64,000 bases of DNA from positions 3,397,968-3,461,967 of the forward strand of contig CP036424.1 of the NCBI GenBank assembly GCA_007745835.1. The letters are read 5' to 3'. The DNA comes from Planctomycetes bacterium MalM25. GTDB taxonomy: Bacteria > Planctomycetota > Planctomycetia > Pirellulales > Lacipirellulaceae. Positions 24,413 through 32,715 of the stretch are shown here, piece by piece. Both the position numbers and the translations under genes were made by a program. Numbering within the stretch: the stretch's first letter is position 1; every line of letters starts with the position of its first letter. The notes under the pieces were generated by a model. The model saw nothing but the letters and a program-made list of their open reading frames with translations, was not told the origin of the DNA and did no database searches.

Positions 24413-26017
24413 ATGGCACGCACTGGCCCCACGGCGCCGCTGATCGAAGACCCGAAGAGCCTCTTGCTAGACCTCGCGCAGCAACGCGAGCTTCCGGAGC
24501 TGCTCGACCTACTGGTTTCGCGAATCGCGGTCTCCGACGCGGTCGCCCTCACCAGGCTGTGGCTCGTTCGCCCCGGCGCAGGGTGCGAGACGTGTCCGAT
24601 GAGGAGCGAATGCCCGGACCGGTCACAGTGCCTTCATCTGGTGGCGAGCAGCGGCCGTTCAATCATCGAACCTATGCAAGACCTATCGCGAACCGATGGG
24701 CAGTTCCGGCGGTTCCCGATTGGCGTGCGGAAGGTGGGGCGCATCGCCATGACGGGTGAAGCGATTGAAGCGCCCGACATGGCCGAGCTTCCCCCTTGGA
24801 TCGCCAAGCCCGACTGGGTGCGTGACGAGCAGATTGTCGGCTTCGCCGGCCAGCCGTTGAGCCATCACGGGATGGTGCTTGGCGTGCTCGGCGTTTTCAC
24901 CCGCGCTAGAATTGGCGAAGGATGCCTCGACTGGTTGCGGATGGTGGCCGACCACGCGGCGGTCGCCATCGCGCACACCTACGCCTGGGAAGAAGTCGAA
25001 CGACTACGCAAGCGACTGGAAGAAGAGAACGAGTACCTGCAGCAGGAGGCAGCCGCCGAGCAAGGCTTTGGTGAGATGCTCGGAGTCAGCCCCGCGCTGC
25101 GGAACGTAAGCCAACAGATCGACCTGGTCGCCCCCACCGATTCGACAGTGCTCATCCTTGGCGAGAGCGGCGCGGGCAAGGAAGTCGTCGCCCGCGAGGT
25201 GCACCGACGCAGTGAGCGAGCCGACCGCCCGCTCATCAAGGTCAACTGCGCCGCGATCCCTCGCGAACTCTTTGAGAGTGAGTTCTTCGGGCATATCCAA
25301 GGTGCCTTTACCGGCGCTCTGCGCGATCGAGCGGGACGCTTCGAGTTGGCCGATGGCGGCACGCTGTTCCTCGATGAGGTCGGCGAAGTTCCGCTCGACC
25401 TGCAGAGCAAGCTGCTACGCGTACTCCAGGAAGGAGAAATCGAGCGAATCGGCGAGGAACAGACACGCCGCGTCGATGTCCGCATCATCGCCGCAACCAA
25501 TCGCGACCTGCTTGAGGAGTCGCGGCAGAAGCGGTTTCGTGAGGACCTGTATTACCGGCTCAGCGTTTTCCCGATCGAGCTGCCGCCGCTCCGCGAGCGG
25601 CGGGATGACATCCCGGTGCTCGCGGAGCACTTCTTGGAGCAAGCGTCGCAGCGGCTCGGGGCTACTGCGCCCCGTCTCACCAAGACGGTTGCTCGGCAGC
25701 TTGAGCGTTACGACTGGCCCGGCAACGTCCGAGAACTCCAGCACGTTATCGAGCGGGCCGTCATTCTCTCGCGCGGCGGGCCGCTACGCATCGACTTGAA
25801 AGAGCCGAACAACGGACCGCCGCCGAGTACTTCGCCTAGCGAGGCGGACGTCCTTACGGATGCTCAGGTACGCCGTTTCGAAAGGGAGAACCTCCAGCGA
25901 GCAATCGAAGCGTCAGTCGGCAAGATCCACGGGCCGGACGGTGCGGCCGAGCTGTTGGGCGTGAAGCCAACGACTCTCGCCTCGCGACTCAGAGCGATGG
26001 GAATCAAGCGGACTTGA
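24413..26017 (+). CDS. Sigma-54-dependent activator with Cys-rich GAF sensor
   Basis: A 534-residue bacterial enhancer-binding protein. Residues about 20-195 form a GAF-type sensor that contains Cys58, Cys61, Cys67 and Cys73 (CETCPMRSECPDRSQCLHL), a spacing fit for an iron-sulfur or metal site. A coiled-coil linker (195-215) follows. The AAA+ domain has Walker A GESGAGKE (250-257), the sigma-54 contact loop GAFTGA (297-302), Walker B GGTLFLDEVG (315-324) and the arginine-finger region (FREDLYYRL). A Fis-type helix-turn-helix closes the protein (about 490-530). It resembles NorR in layout but the sensor differs. It diverges from the CMD operon, which it probably activates on a redox, metal or electrophile cue. 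Confidence 0.9.
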   Translation: MARTGPTAPLIEDPKSLLLDLAQQRELPELLDLLVSRIAVSDAVALTRLWLVRPGAGCETCPMRSECPDRSQCLHLVASSGRSIIEPMQDLSRTDGQFRRFPIGVRKVGRIAMTGEAIEAPDMAELPPWIAKPDWVRDEQIVGFAGQPLSHHGMVLGVLGVFTRARIGEGCLDWLRMVADHAAVAIAHTYAWEEVERLRKRLEEENEYLQQEAAAEQGFGEMLGVSPALRNVSQQIDLVAPTDSTVLILGESGAGKEVVAREVHRRSERADRPLIKVNCAAIPRELFESEFFGHIQGAFTGALRDRAGRFELADGGTLFLDEVGEVPLDLQSKLLRVLQEGEIERIGEEQTRRVDVRIIAATNRDLLEESRQKRFREDLYYRLSVFPIELPPLRERRDDIPVLAEHFLEQASQRLGATAPRLTKTVARQLERYDWPGNVRELQHVIERAVILSRGGPLRIDLKEPNNGPPPSTSPSEADVLTDAQVRRFERENLQRAIEASVGKIHGPDGAAELLGVKPTTLASRLRAMGIKRT

Positions 26018-26114
26018 GATCGAGGACCGACCCCCCGTTCGCTGGATTGGTGGCGGGCTATCTGCAGAGGTCCCGTCCGGCTTGCGGCTTCCATACCGAC
26101 CTCATTGGACGACG

Positions 26115-26744
26115 CTACAAGCGGATTGCAATGGCCTTGGCCTCGGCAATCGCATCTTTTTTGCCTTTCGCGACTAGCTCTGGGTCCGCGGCGGTAGGTT
26201 CTACCAGCACACTCTCGACATCAGTAAAACCGAGGAACCCAAGCAACAACTCCATGTACGGCTTTTGCAGGTCGTATCCCATCACGGCGTCACTGCTGGA
26301 GTACTCGCCGCCGCGGGCGTAGATGACAGCCGCTGGCTTCGCGGTCACGAGGCCGCTGTACCCGGTCTCTGGCGAGAAGCTGAACGTCTGCCCGGGTTGG
26401 GCGATCACATCAACGAAGTGCTTCAGCTTGTACGGAATGCCGAAGTTCCACATCGGCAGGCTCAAGAGGTACTTGTCCGCCGACTTGAATCGATCGCAGC
26501 ACACGACGACTGCCTCCCACGCGGCGGACTGCTCAGGCGTGTGGTCCTTGCCGTGCATTACCGCGTATTTCGCGTCGATCGTGTCGCCATCGAACTCCGG
26601 AAGCGGATCGCCCCAGAGGTCCCACGTCTCGATCTCGTCACTCGGGTTCGCGTTTCGATAGGCGTCGAGGAAGTCATTCGCGACGGAAATCGATGCCGAT
26701 CGTTCTTTCCGAGGGGACGCCTCGATGTAGAGCAGCTTTGCCAT
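26115..26744 (-). CDS. FMN-dependent NADH-azoreductase (flavodoxin fold)
   Basis: A 209-residue flavodoxin-like NAD(P)H-quinone/azo reductase. The phosphate-binding loop is YIEASPRKERSASISVA. PMWNFGIPYKLKHFVDV is the family hallmark next to the flavin, and ARGGEYSS lies near the isoalloxazine. It reduces quinones and azo compounds by two-electron transfer, preventing redox cycling. The start at 26744 (MAKLLYIEAS) is the family start; AAAGG lies upstream. It is the last gene of the cluster read from 29834 down, 34 bases after the amidohydrolase gene. The family call is strong; the symbol azoR is withheld because orthology is not shown. Confidence 0.88.
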   Translation of the reverse strand: MAKLLYIEASPRKERSASISVANDFLDAYRNANPSDEIETWDLWGDPLPEFDGDTIDAKYAVMHGKDHTPEQSAAWEAVVVCCDRFKSADKYLLSLPMWNFGIPYKLKHFVDVIAQPGQTFSFSPETGYSGLVTAKPAAVIYARGGEYSSSDAVMGYDLQKPYMELLLGFLGFTDVESVLVEPTAADPELVAKGKKDAIAEAKAIAIRL

Positions 26745-26778
26745 GATGTGGCCTTTCTTGGGTTGATGGTTGCATGAT

Positions 26779-28560
26779 TTAGACGCCGCATCCGCAGCCC
26801 GCTTCCCAAACACGCCCATCGGCTGACATGATCGGCGTATGGTCGTTCACAGGTGTTACCGGTCCTGAGTTGTCGTAGCCGCCAAAGCGGGCAACCGGTG
26901 ACCACGAAGGGCTTACCGGCGGGGTTTCTGGGGCCAGCTTCGCAAAGTCGCCCACACCGTAGACCGGGCGGCCCCCAACCACGGTTAGCTCACTCTCAAG
27001 ACTGCGAATATTATCCGCCTCGATGGCGAAGTAGTCGTCGTTCAACACCGCAAGGTCGGCATACTGCCCGATTGACAGGGTGCCCTTACGGTCGTCTTCG
27101 CCACTGAACCAGGCGCTGCCGCGTGTGTAGAGCCGCAACGCCGCTTCGCGGCTGAGGCGGTCCGACTCCGCGTTTAGCACGGTTCCACCAACCGTCTTGC
27201 CGGTTACCATCCACCAAAGGCAGGTCCAGGGGTGATAGCTGGCGACCCGCGTGCCGTCGGTGCCGGCTCCGACTGGCAGGCCCATCTCGAGCATCTTCTT
27301 GATCGGTGGCTTCCGCTGCACGGAATCAGGGCCGTACCGCCGGACGTAGTACTCGCCCTGATAGGCCATGCGGTGTTGAACGGCCAAACCGCCGCCGAGT
27401 GCAGCGATCCGCTCGAGGCTCTTCTCGGAGACGGTCTCGGCGTGATCGAAGAACCATCGCAAGCCGTTGATCGGGACGTCTCGATCGACTCGCTCGAAAA
27501 CATCAAGGAAGCGGCTGATCGATTCGTCGTAGGTCGCATGGATACGCCAAGGCCACTTGACTTCGGCGAGCTTGCGGATGACCTGCTCTAGTTCGCTCTC
27601 CATCACGGGGCGGAGGTCGGGCCGCGGCTGGAGGAAGTTCTCGAAGTCGGCGGCGCTCCAAACGAGGTTCTCACCAGCTCCATTGACCCGTAGCAGGTCG
27701 CCGCCGTCCCCCGGGTGCGTCATGCCAATCCAACGCGTGTAGTCGGCGAGCTCTTCCCCCGGATTCTGAGCAAAGAGACTGTAGGCGATTCGGACCGTCA
27801 GGTGCCCTTCGTCGGCCAGCCGCTTCACCACGCTGTAATCGTCCGGGTAGTTCTGCCCGCCGCCACCGGCGTCGGAGACGCTTGTCACTCCGAAACGGTT
27901 CAGCTCACGGAGGTAGTGGCGGGTCGAGTTGAGCTGATCTTCGAGATCGAGCTTCGGAGCGTGTGCGATCGTCGAGTAGAGGATCAACGCGCTCGGTTCT
28001 GCGATCAGCATCCCCGTCGGATTGCCTTTCGCGTCGCGGGCGATCAAACCACCGGGAGGGTTGGGAGTCGATTTATCGAAGCCCAACGCGTGAAGCGCCG
28101 CCTTGTTCAGCAAGGCCGAGTCGTAGAGGTGTAGCAGGAAGACCGGCGTATCCGGCGCGGCTTTGTTGATCTCATCGAGCGTTGGCATCCGCCCCTCAGC
28201 GAACTGGAACTCGTTCCAGCCCCCGATTACCCGCACCCATTGCGGAGGCGGCGTGTTCTCGGCTAGCTCCTTCAACTGGCGGAGTGCTTGCGAGAGCGAC
28301 GGCACGCCGTCCCAACGCATTTCAAGGTTGTAGAACAGCCCGGCACGGATGACGTGCAGGTGCGAGTCGTTCAGGCCCGGGATGACACGGCGGCCACCGA
28401 GGTCGATCCGCTCCGCATCCACTTCGGAGTCAGCAAGAATCTCATCATCGCTGCCAATCGCGGCCACCCGACCGTCTTCGATAGCGATCGCCGAGACTTC
28501 TGGGTGACCGGGGTCGAGTGTCGTGATCTTGCCGTTGTGCAAGACGAGCGAAGCAGGCAT
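26779..28560 (-). CDS. YtcJ-type amidohydrolase (amidohydrolase 3 family)
   Basis: A 593-residue metal-dependent hydrolase. The composite beta-sandwich start (LVLHNGKITTLDPGHPEVSA) leads to the metal motif His67-Leu-His69 (NDSHLHVI). Later metal or catalytic residues lie in IHATYDESISRF, FFDHAETVS and GAGTDGTRVAS. The end GCGCGV carries two Cys, uncommon in the family. No signal peptide is seen. GGAG is upstream of the ATG. It is the third gene of the isochorismatase-2 operon (22-base gap after the monooxygenase). Family members hydrolyse amides and esters of varied compounds; the substrate is unknown. Confidence 0.85.
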   Translation of the reverse strand: MPASLVLHNGKITTLDPGHPEVSAIAIEDGRVAAIGSDDEILADSEVDAERIDLGGRRVIPGLNDSHLHVIRAGLFYNLEMRWDGVPSLSQALRQLKELAENTPPPQWVRVIGGWNEFQFAEGRMPTLDEINKAAPDTPVFLLHLYDSALLNKAALHALGFDKSTPNPPGGLIARDAKGNPTGMLIAEPSALILYSTIAHAPKLDLEDQLNSTRHYLRELNRFGVTSVSDAGGGGQNYPDDYSVVKRLADEGHLTVRIAYSLFAQNPGEELADYTRWIGMTHPGDGGDLLRVNGAGENLVWSAADFENFLQPRPDLRPVMESELEQVIRKLAEVKWPWRIHATYDESISRFLDVFERVDRDVPINGLRWFFDHAETVSEKSLERIAALGGGLAVQHRMAYQGEYYVRRYGPDSVQRKPPIKKMLEMGLPVGAGTDGTRVASYHPWTCLWWMVTGKTVGGTVLNAESDRLSREAALRLYTRGSAWFSGEDDRKGTLSIGQYADLAVLNDDYFAIEADNIRSLESELTVVGGRPVYGVGDFAKLAPETPPVSPSWSPVARFGGYDNSGPVTPVNDHTPIMSADGRVWEAGCGCGV

Positions 28561-28582
28561 CGATTCTCCGTATCTCTCTAGG

Positions 28583-29113
28583 TCAGCTATTGTGAAGCCA
28601 TCCGTGCAACAATCGCGTCAACCAGGGCATGACAAGCCACGTAAGCGTCGCGACCACGGCAGCATTGATCACCGCGGCAGCCGCCAGCCAAGGCATCCAG
28701 CCGAGAGCAGGACCAAGCAGCGACGACCAAACGAGCACCGAAGGAAAGACACCAAGCCAAGTAACCACGGCCATCTTCCACCTCTTGGGTGGTGGCCCTG
28801 GTTCGCGGAAGAAGGCCTCAAGACCCGTAAGTTGCCGTCGTTCGGCTTGACCTTCGACCATCGGGGTGACGCCCTCGTTCCAAGACACAAACCTGTCTGA
28901 CCTGTAGAACGAGTCGGCCGCCTCAACGTTCTCAAAGCTTCGCAGGATGCCGTACTCGTTCGGCGACGACTGGGACAGCGGCCCGATCAGGTGAACCGCA
29001 GCCACGCCCGCGTCACCCAGCGAATCGCACGCGAACCGACGCAACCGCTCCTCGAACTCAACTTCGCAGCCTTTCTTGACCTTTCGGGTGATGGCGTAAT
29101 GGACTCGCTGCAT
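28583..29113 (-). CDS. Antibiotic-biosynthesis-monooxygenase-like domain fused to two membrane helices
   Basis: A 176-residue protein. Residues 1-110 form an ABM-like ferredoxin fold: HYAITRKVKKGCEVEFEERL, a central strand GVAAVHLIG, then EYGILRSFENVEAADSFYRS. Residues about 115-170 contain two hydrophobic segments (WKMAVVTWLGVFPSVLVW and AAVINAAVVATLTWLVMPW), which anchor it in the inner membrane. ABM domains oxidise quinol-like or aromatic compounds without a cofactor or bind haem; the membrane-bound form is described only as hypothetical to my knowledge. The start at 29113 gives the full domain. It lies between the isochorismatase-like and amidohydrolase genes in one operon. Confidence 0.75.
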   Translation of the reverse strand: MQRVHYAITRKVKKGCEVEFEERLRRFACDSLGDAGVAAVHLIGPLSQSSPNEYGILRSFENVEAADSFYRSDRFVSWNEGVTPMVEGQAERRQLTGLEAFFREPGPPPKRWKMAVVTWLGVFPSVLVWSSLLGPALGWMPWLAAAAVINAAVVATLTWLVMPWLTRLLHGWLHNS

Positions 29114-29165
29114 GGATGGCTCACCACCTGAGTAGAAAGGTCGCCTTGGAGACGGCCGCGATCGC

Positions 29166-29834
29166 TTACTTGACTTTCCGGTTCTCCGGACCCTTGTGAA
29201 CCATCGTCGTGCAGTACTCCACGCCGGTGCCGTATGCTCCGCCGTGATCACGAATCAGCTGCATCAGTGCTTCGTAGTGTTCCTTGTTTGCCCAATCGCG
29301 ATGGAACTCAAGGACCGCAGCGATGGTTGTGAGTCGAACAGCACCCGCCTGCGTTACACGCGATAACGCCGCGTCGTGCGCCGCGGCTGAGGTGCCGCCG
29401 CACGCGTCTTCAACCACGTAGATGTTGTACCCTTCGGCGAGCATTTGCAGCGTTGGCCAAGCGATGCAGACCTCGGTCCACAGCCCGGCAAGGAGGATGT
29501 TCTTCTTGCCCGTCGCTTCGATCGCCTCGCGGAATGCGGGCGTATCCCAAGAGTTCATCCCGGTGCGCTCAATGGGCTCCTGCTCGGGGAACACATCCAG
29601 CAGCTGAGGCCACATCGGTCCGCTGAACGAGTCGGTCTCGACTGTCGTAAGAACTACCGGGACGCTGTACTCTTTCGCTCCGCGAGCTAGCAACAGAACG
29701 TTGTTCACAAGCTGTTGCCGGTCGATCCCACTGCCTACCCCGAACAGCATCTGCGGCTGGTGGTCAATGAAGACAACAGCGGAGTTGTCGGCCGTGATTA
29801 AGCCGTTGTCGGTCTCGGGAAGAATATCGGGCAT
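29166..29834 (-). CDS. YcaC-like isochorismatase-family hydrolase
   Basis: A 222-residue cysteine hydrolase similar to the YcaC group. Asp24 lies in VVFIDHQPQMLFGV, the nucleophile is Cys123 in GLWTEVCIAWPTLQML, and the cis-peptide region is LLAGLWT. The segment GMNSWDTPAF is typical of YcaC. It heads a minus-strand operon with the monooxygenase fusion, amidohydrolase and azoreductase. The 170 bases before it hold possible operators (GGTGACC and GGTAACC, 29977-29993). The substrate is unknown; amide or hydroxamate hydrolysis is usual in the family. Confidence 0.83.
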   Translation of the reverse strand: MPDILPETDNGLITADNSAVVFIDHQPQMLFGVGSGIDRQQLVNNVLLLARGAKEYSVPVVLTTVETDSFSGPMWPQLLDVFPEQEPIERTGMNSWDTPAFREAIEATGKKNILLAGLWTEVCIAWPTLQMLAEGYNIYVVEDACGGTSAAAHDAALSRVTQAGAVRLTTIAAVLEFHRDWANKEHYEALMQLIRDHGGAYGTGVEYCTTMVHKGPENRKVK

Positions 29835-30004
29835 GTTTCTCTCGCTTCAGATAGGGCGGTTGTGAGCTTGCTTGCGAAGTAGGTGGAATGCTTGACGCGA
29901 TGGCTATGGTTCCCATGGGGCGGTATTTGAACCCGGAACGCCCCTACATCATCGGCATAAGGGGCTGTTTCAGGAGGTGACCACCGGTAACCCCCGAATG
30001 CTGC

Positions 30005-30592
30005 CTATTCCTCTGCTGCCTTGTAGGCTGCGTCGATCATCGTGCTCGCTATCCGGGCAGCCGTCTTTGCGGCGTCGCGATCACCAAGAACTTGCCTGAC
30101 CGATGTCGCCCCTTCAACAACAAGAAGCACTTCGTCAGCAAGCTGCGACGAACTCTGCAAGCCGGCGCGCTCCGCTCGCTCTTCCACAAGCCGAAGGAGG
30201 GCGGTTTTGTGCTCGGCAGCCACCCGATGCAACGGGTCGGTTGGTTCAGGGAACTCTGCCGCTGCGTTGTTGAGTGGACACCCGCGGTAGCCTCGATCGA
30301 GAAACCAGCCGTTCAAGACTTCGAACAGTGGGCTGAAGTGCGCAGTTCCGACCTCATACTCCTCAGAAAGGGCTTCGCGGAATTGCTGCAATTCCCATTC
30401 ACTGCGTCGTCGCAACACCGCCTGGGCGAGCGAGTCTTTGCTGTCGAAGTACTTGTAGAATGTGGTCTTCGTTATCCCGACACGTTTGAGCACTTGCCCC
30501 AGCCCGACGCAGTGAATCCCTCTCTGCAGGAACAAGTCGCCAGCCGCCTCGATCAGGCGATCACGGGTCGGCGTTGTCTTTTCCGGCTGCAT
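30005..30592 (-). CDS. TetR/AcrR-family repressor
   Basis: A 195-residue one-component repressor. The N-terminal DNA-binding domain is RDRLIEAAGDLFLQRGIHCV followed by the helix-turn-helix GLGQVLKRVGITKTTFYKYF and the SKDSLAQAVL connection. The C-terminal ligand domain (70-190) has GYRGCPLNNAAAEF, a pattern of the group that controls quinone or xenobiotic reductase genes. It reads after the DoxX gene (28-base gap) and stands directly before the isochorismatase-2 operon. It probably represses that operon, its own, or both, and is released by a small hydrophobic molecule. Confidence 0.87.
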   Translation of the reverse strand: MQPEKTTPTRDRLIEAAGDLFLQRGIHCVGLGQVLKRVGITKTTFYKYFDSKDSLAQAVLRRRSEWELQQFREALSEEYEVGTAHFSPLFEVLNGWFLDRGYRGCPLNNAAAEFPEPTDPLHRVAAEHKTALLRLVEERAERAGLQSSSQLADEVLLVVEGATSVRQVLGDRDAAKTAARIASTMIDAAYKAAEE

Positions 30593-30620
30593 CGGTAGCG
30601 GCCCTCCGTTGTCTAATCAA

Positions 30621-31046
30621 TCAGGTCGTGCGTTCGTCTGAGACAGGGCGATCAAGACTGAGCGCTCCCGGGCCGTTGGAGATCAACAGGAGCATCGTTC
30701 CCATGAGCGACGCGTTCTTCATGAACTGGATCATCTGCATCTGACGATCAGCTCCTTCGAAGTTCCAATAGTCGTGGAAGAAGTAGGTCGCTAGGACGAG
30801 GAACACGAGCAACAGTGCGGCGCCAAAACGGGTTCGGTATCCCAGGACAACGGAAGCGCCTCCCGCGATCAGGAAGGCGATCGCTCCGGTCAACATCACA
30901 CCCGGGAGCGGGACGCCTTCGGAGGCCATCTTCTCGGTGACTTGGGAGAAGTTAGGGATCTTGTTGCCGAGGGCGCTGGCCAAGAAGATCCCCGAGATCA
31001 TCACACGCCCAGCAACGCTGCCGACGTTCTGCGCGAGTTGGCGCAT
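30621..31046 (-). CDS. DoxX-family membrane protein
   Basis: A 141-residue inner-membrane protein with four predicted helices: GRVMISGIFLASALGNKIPN, LTGAIAFLIAGGASVVLGY, FGAALLLVFLVLATYFFH and SLMGTMLLLISNG. The family pattern matches DoxX/YphA proteins, which associate with thiol or sulfur redox and are often linked with pirins and azoreductases. AGGAG seven to eight bases before the ATG at 31046 fixes the start. It is transcribed between the pirin gene (50-base gap) and the TetR gene. Confidence 0.85.
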   Translation of the reverse strand: MRQLAQNVGSVAGRVMISGIFLASALGNKIPNFSQVTEKMASEGVPLPGVMLTGAIAFLIAGGASVVLGYRTRFGAALLLVFLVLATYFFHDYWNFEGADRQMQMIQFMKNASLMGTMLLLISNGPGALSLDRPVSDERTT

Positions 31047-31096
31047 ACCTATTCTCCTAGTTTGGTGTGGGGAGAAGCGAGGGCTCGACGCCATCG

Positions 31097-31903
31097 TTAG
31101 CCGAGATCGAACAGCAGGGCCTCGGACGCGGCCGCAGCCGAGATGGTCAATCGGGTCGCTCGACTCGTCGCGACGGCGTCACCCGCCTGGAGCCGTACGC
31201 CGTTGACGGACAATCCGCCGCTGGCCACCTGCAACCAACCGTGCCTGCCAGGCTCGATGGTGTGTTCGACAGTCGCTCCCGGCTGCAGAACGGTCGCGTA
31301 GACGTGGGCGTCTTGATTGATCCGGACCACACCCGGACTAGCATCCGGCGCGGCGATCGGCCGCAGCGTGTCGAGCTTTGCGTCTCTTTCGACCCGGTGC
31401 TGTTGATACCGCGGCTGTAGCCGTCTCTGAGCCGGGCGGATCCACATCTGCAGGAAGTGGTTCTCGGCGGTGGCGGAGGGGTTGTACTCGCTGTGCGTAA
31501 TTCCTGTGCCCGCAGTCATCATCTGCACATCCTCCGGGCGGACGATCGACCCTTTGCCGGTGCTGTCGCGGTGCTGGAGTGCTCCGTCAAGCACGTACGA
31601 AAGAATCTCCATGTCACGGTGCGGGTGCGTTGGGAAGCCTCGCCCCGCGGTGATGCGGTCGTCGTTGATCACACGCAGCGAACGGAAGCCCATGTGGTGC
31701 TGGTTGACGTACCTACCAAACGAGAACGCGTGGTAGCTCTTCAGCCAGCCAAGGTCGGTGTGGCCTCGCTCCGCCGCTCGGCGGATCAGCAAGCCAACGT
31801 CCTGGACCTCGTTCGCAGCCTGCAGCGGACGCGCGGAAACGTGGATAAGCCCCGCAGCGGTGAGCTGAAGAAAGCGCCGGCGTTCCTGATTCATGGCGAT
31901 CAT
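31097..31903 (-). CDS. Pirin-family protein with twin-arginine-like export signal
   Basis: A 268-residue bicupin pirin. The metal site is intact: His93, His95 (PTHPHRDMEI), His137 and Glu139 (GITHSEYNPS). Before the pirin domain lies an N-terminal extension with RRRFLQLTAAGLIHVSARPLQA, a twin-arginine-type signal with a hydrophobic core and possible cleavage after LQA. Tat export fits a folded metalloprotein, so this one should act in the periplasm while its neighbour at 31945-32643 has no signal. Pirins bind Fe or other metals and some degrade quercetin. The start may be ATG 31903 or 31894. The operon is MarR, pirin, this gene, DoxX, TetR. Confidence 0.85.
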   Translation of the reverse strand: MIAMNQERRRFLQLTAAGLIHVSARPLQAANEVQDVGLLIRRAAERGHTDLGWLKSYHAFSFGRYVNQHHMGFRSLRVINDDRITAGRGFPTHPHRDMEILSYVLDGALQHRDSTGKGSIVRPEDVQMMTAGTGITHSEYNPSATAENHFLQMWIRPAQRRLQPRYQQHRVERDAKLDTLRPIAAPDASPGVVRINQDAHVYATVLQPGATVEHTIEPGRHGWLQVASGGLSVNGVRLQAGDAVATSRATRLTISAAAASEALLFDLG

Positions 31904-31944
31904 TCCATTAAGCGTTTGGGATTCATCGAAAGCGAGCCTCAGCC

Positions 31945-32643
31945 TCAGGCAAGGTCAAACAGCAGCACTTCCGCGTTGGTGCCGGCGTGGATCGGCGGCA
32001 AGGGTTCGTCACTCACCGCGACACCGTCGCCCGCTGTGAGGGCTCGGTCGGCGAGATTGACGGTCCCTTTGAGGACCTGGAGCCACGCGTGTCGGTCACT
32101 CGCGAGTTGGTGCGACACCTCGGCGCCCGCTTCGAGCGTGGAGAGATAAACACGAGCGTCCTGATGGATAGAGAGCGAGCCTTCTGCCCCGTTCGGCGAG
32201 GCTACGAGTCGGAACCGATTGATTCGCTCCGCTTCGTCAAATTGCTTCTGCTCGTAGCTCGGTTCGATGCCCTTGCGCTCGGGCAACAACCAGATCTGGT
32301 AGAAGTGCACCGGCTCCGTACTCGACGGATTGAACTCGCTATGCAGCACGCCTGTTCCGGCCGAGATGCGTTGGAACTCACCCGGACGCAGAACCTCGCC
32401 GTTGCCCATCGAGTCCTTATGCTCCAGAGCCCCGGCAAGCACGTAGCTGACGATCTCCATATCGCGGTGCGGGTGCGTCCCAAACCCTTGGCCGGGAGCC
32501 ACACGGTCCTCATTCATCACCCGCAGTGACCGAAAGCGTTGGTGTGCCGGGTCCTGATAGTCCGCGAATGAGAAGGTGTGGTGGCTATTGAGCCACCCGT
32601 GGTTGGCGTGTCCGCGGTCGTTAGCGTTTCGTATCCGGATCAT
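31945..32643 (-). CDS. Cytoplasmic pirin-family protein (YhhW-like)
   Basis: A 232-residue pirin of the YhhW/quercetinase type. Metal ligands His57, His59 (GTHPHRDMEI), His101 and Glu103 (VLHSEFNPSS). The first residues MIRIRNANDRGHANHGWL are the family start, with no signal. GGGAGG is upstream of the ATG. It shares strong similarity with the exported pirin downstream (41-base gap), so the pair arose by duplication. The promoter region before it carries the motif shared with the MarR promoter. Likely an iron-dependent dioxygenase or redox sensor; the substrate is unknown. Confidence 0.88.
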   Translation of the reverse strand: MIRIRNANDRGHANHGWLNSHHTFSFADYQDPAHQRFRSLRVMNEDRVAPGQGFGTHPHRDMEIVSYVLAGALEHKDSMGNGEVLRPGEFQRISAGTGVLHSEFNPSSTEPVHFYQIWLLPERKGIEPSYEQKQFDEAERINRFRLVASPNGAEGSLSIHQDARVYLSTLEAGAEVSHQLASDRHAWLQVLKGTVNLADRALTAGDGVAVSDEPLPPIHAGTNAEVLLFDLA

Positions 32644-32682
32644 GCGTGCCTCCCGCTAAATGTTTTTGTAGCGACGGTTGAT

Positions 32683-32694
32683 GTGTAAACTAAT
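32683..32694 (-). promoter_or_regulatory. Motif shared by pirin and marR promoters (copy 1)
   Basis: ATTAGTTTACAC on the minus strand between marR and the pirin gene. It matches ATTACTTTACAC at 33223-33234 (on the plus strand) in 11 of 12 bases. A shared operator for the MarR protein is the simplest reading. Confidence 0.4.
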
Positions 32695-32715
32695 GGCCTA
32701 AAAAAAGGTTTGCGC

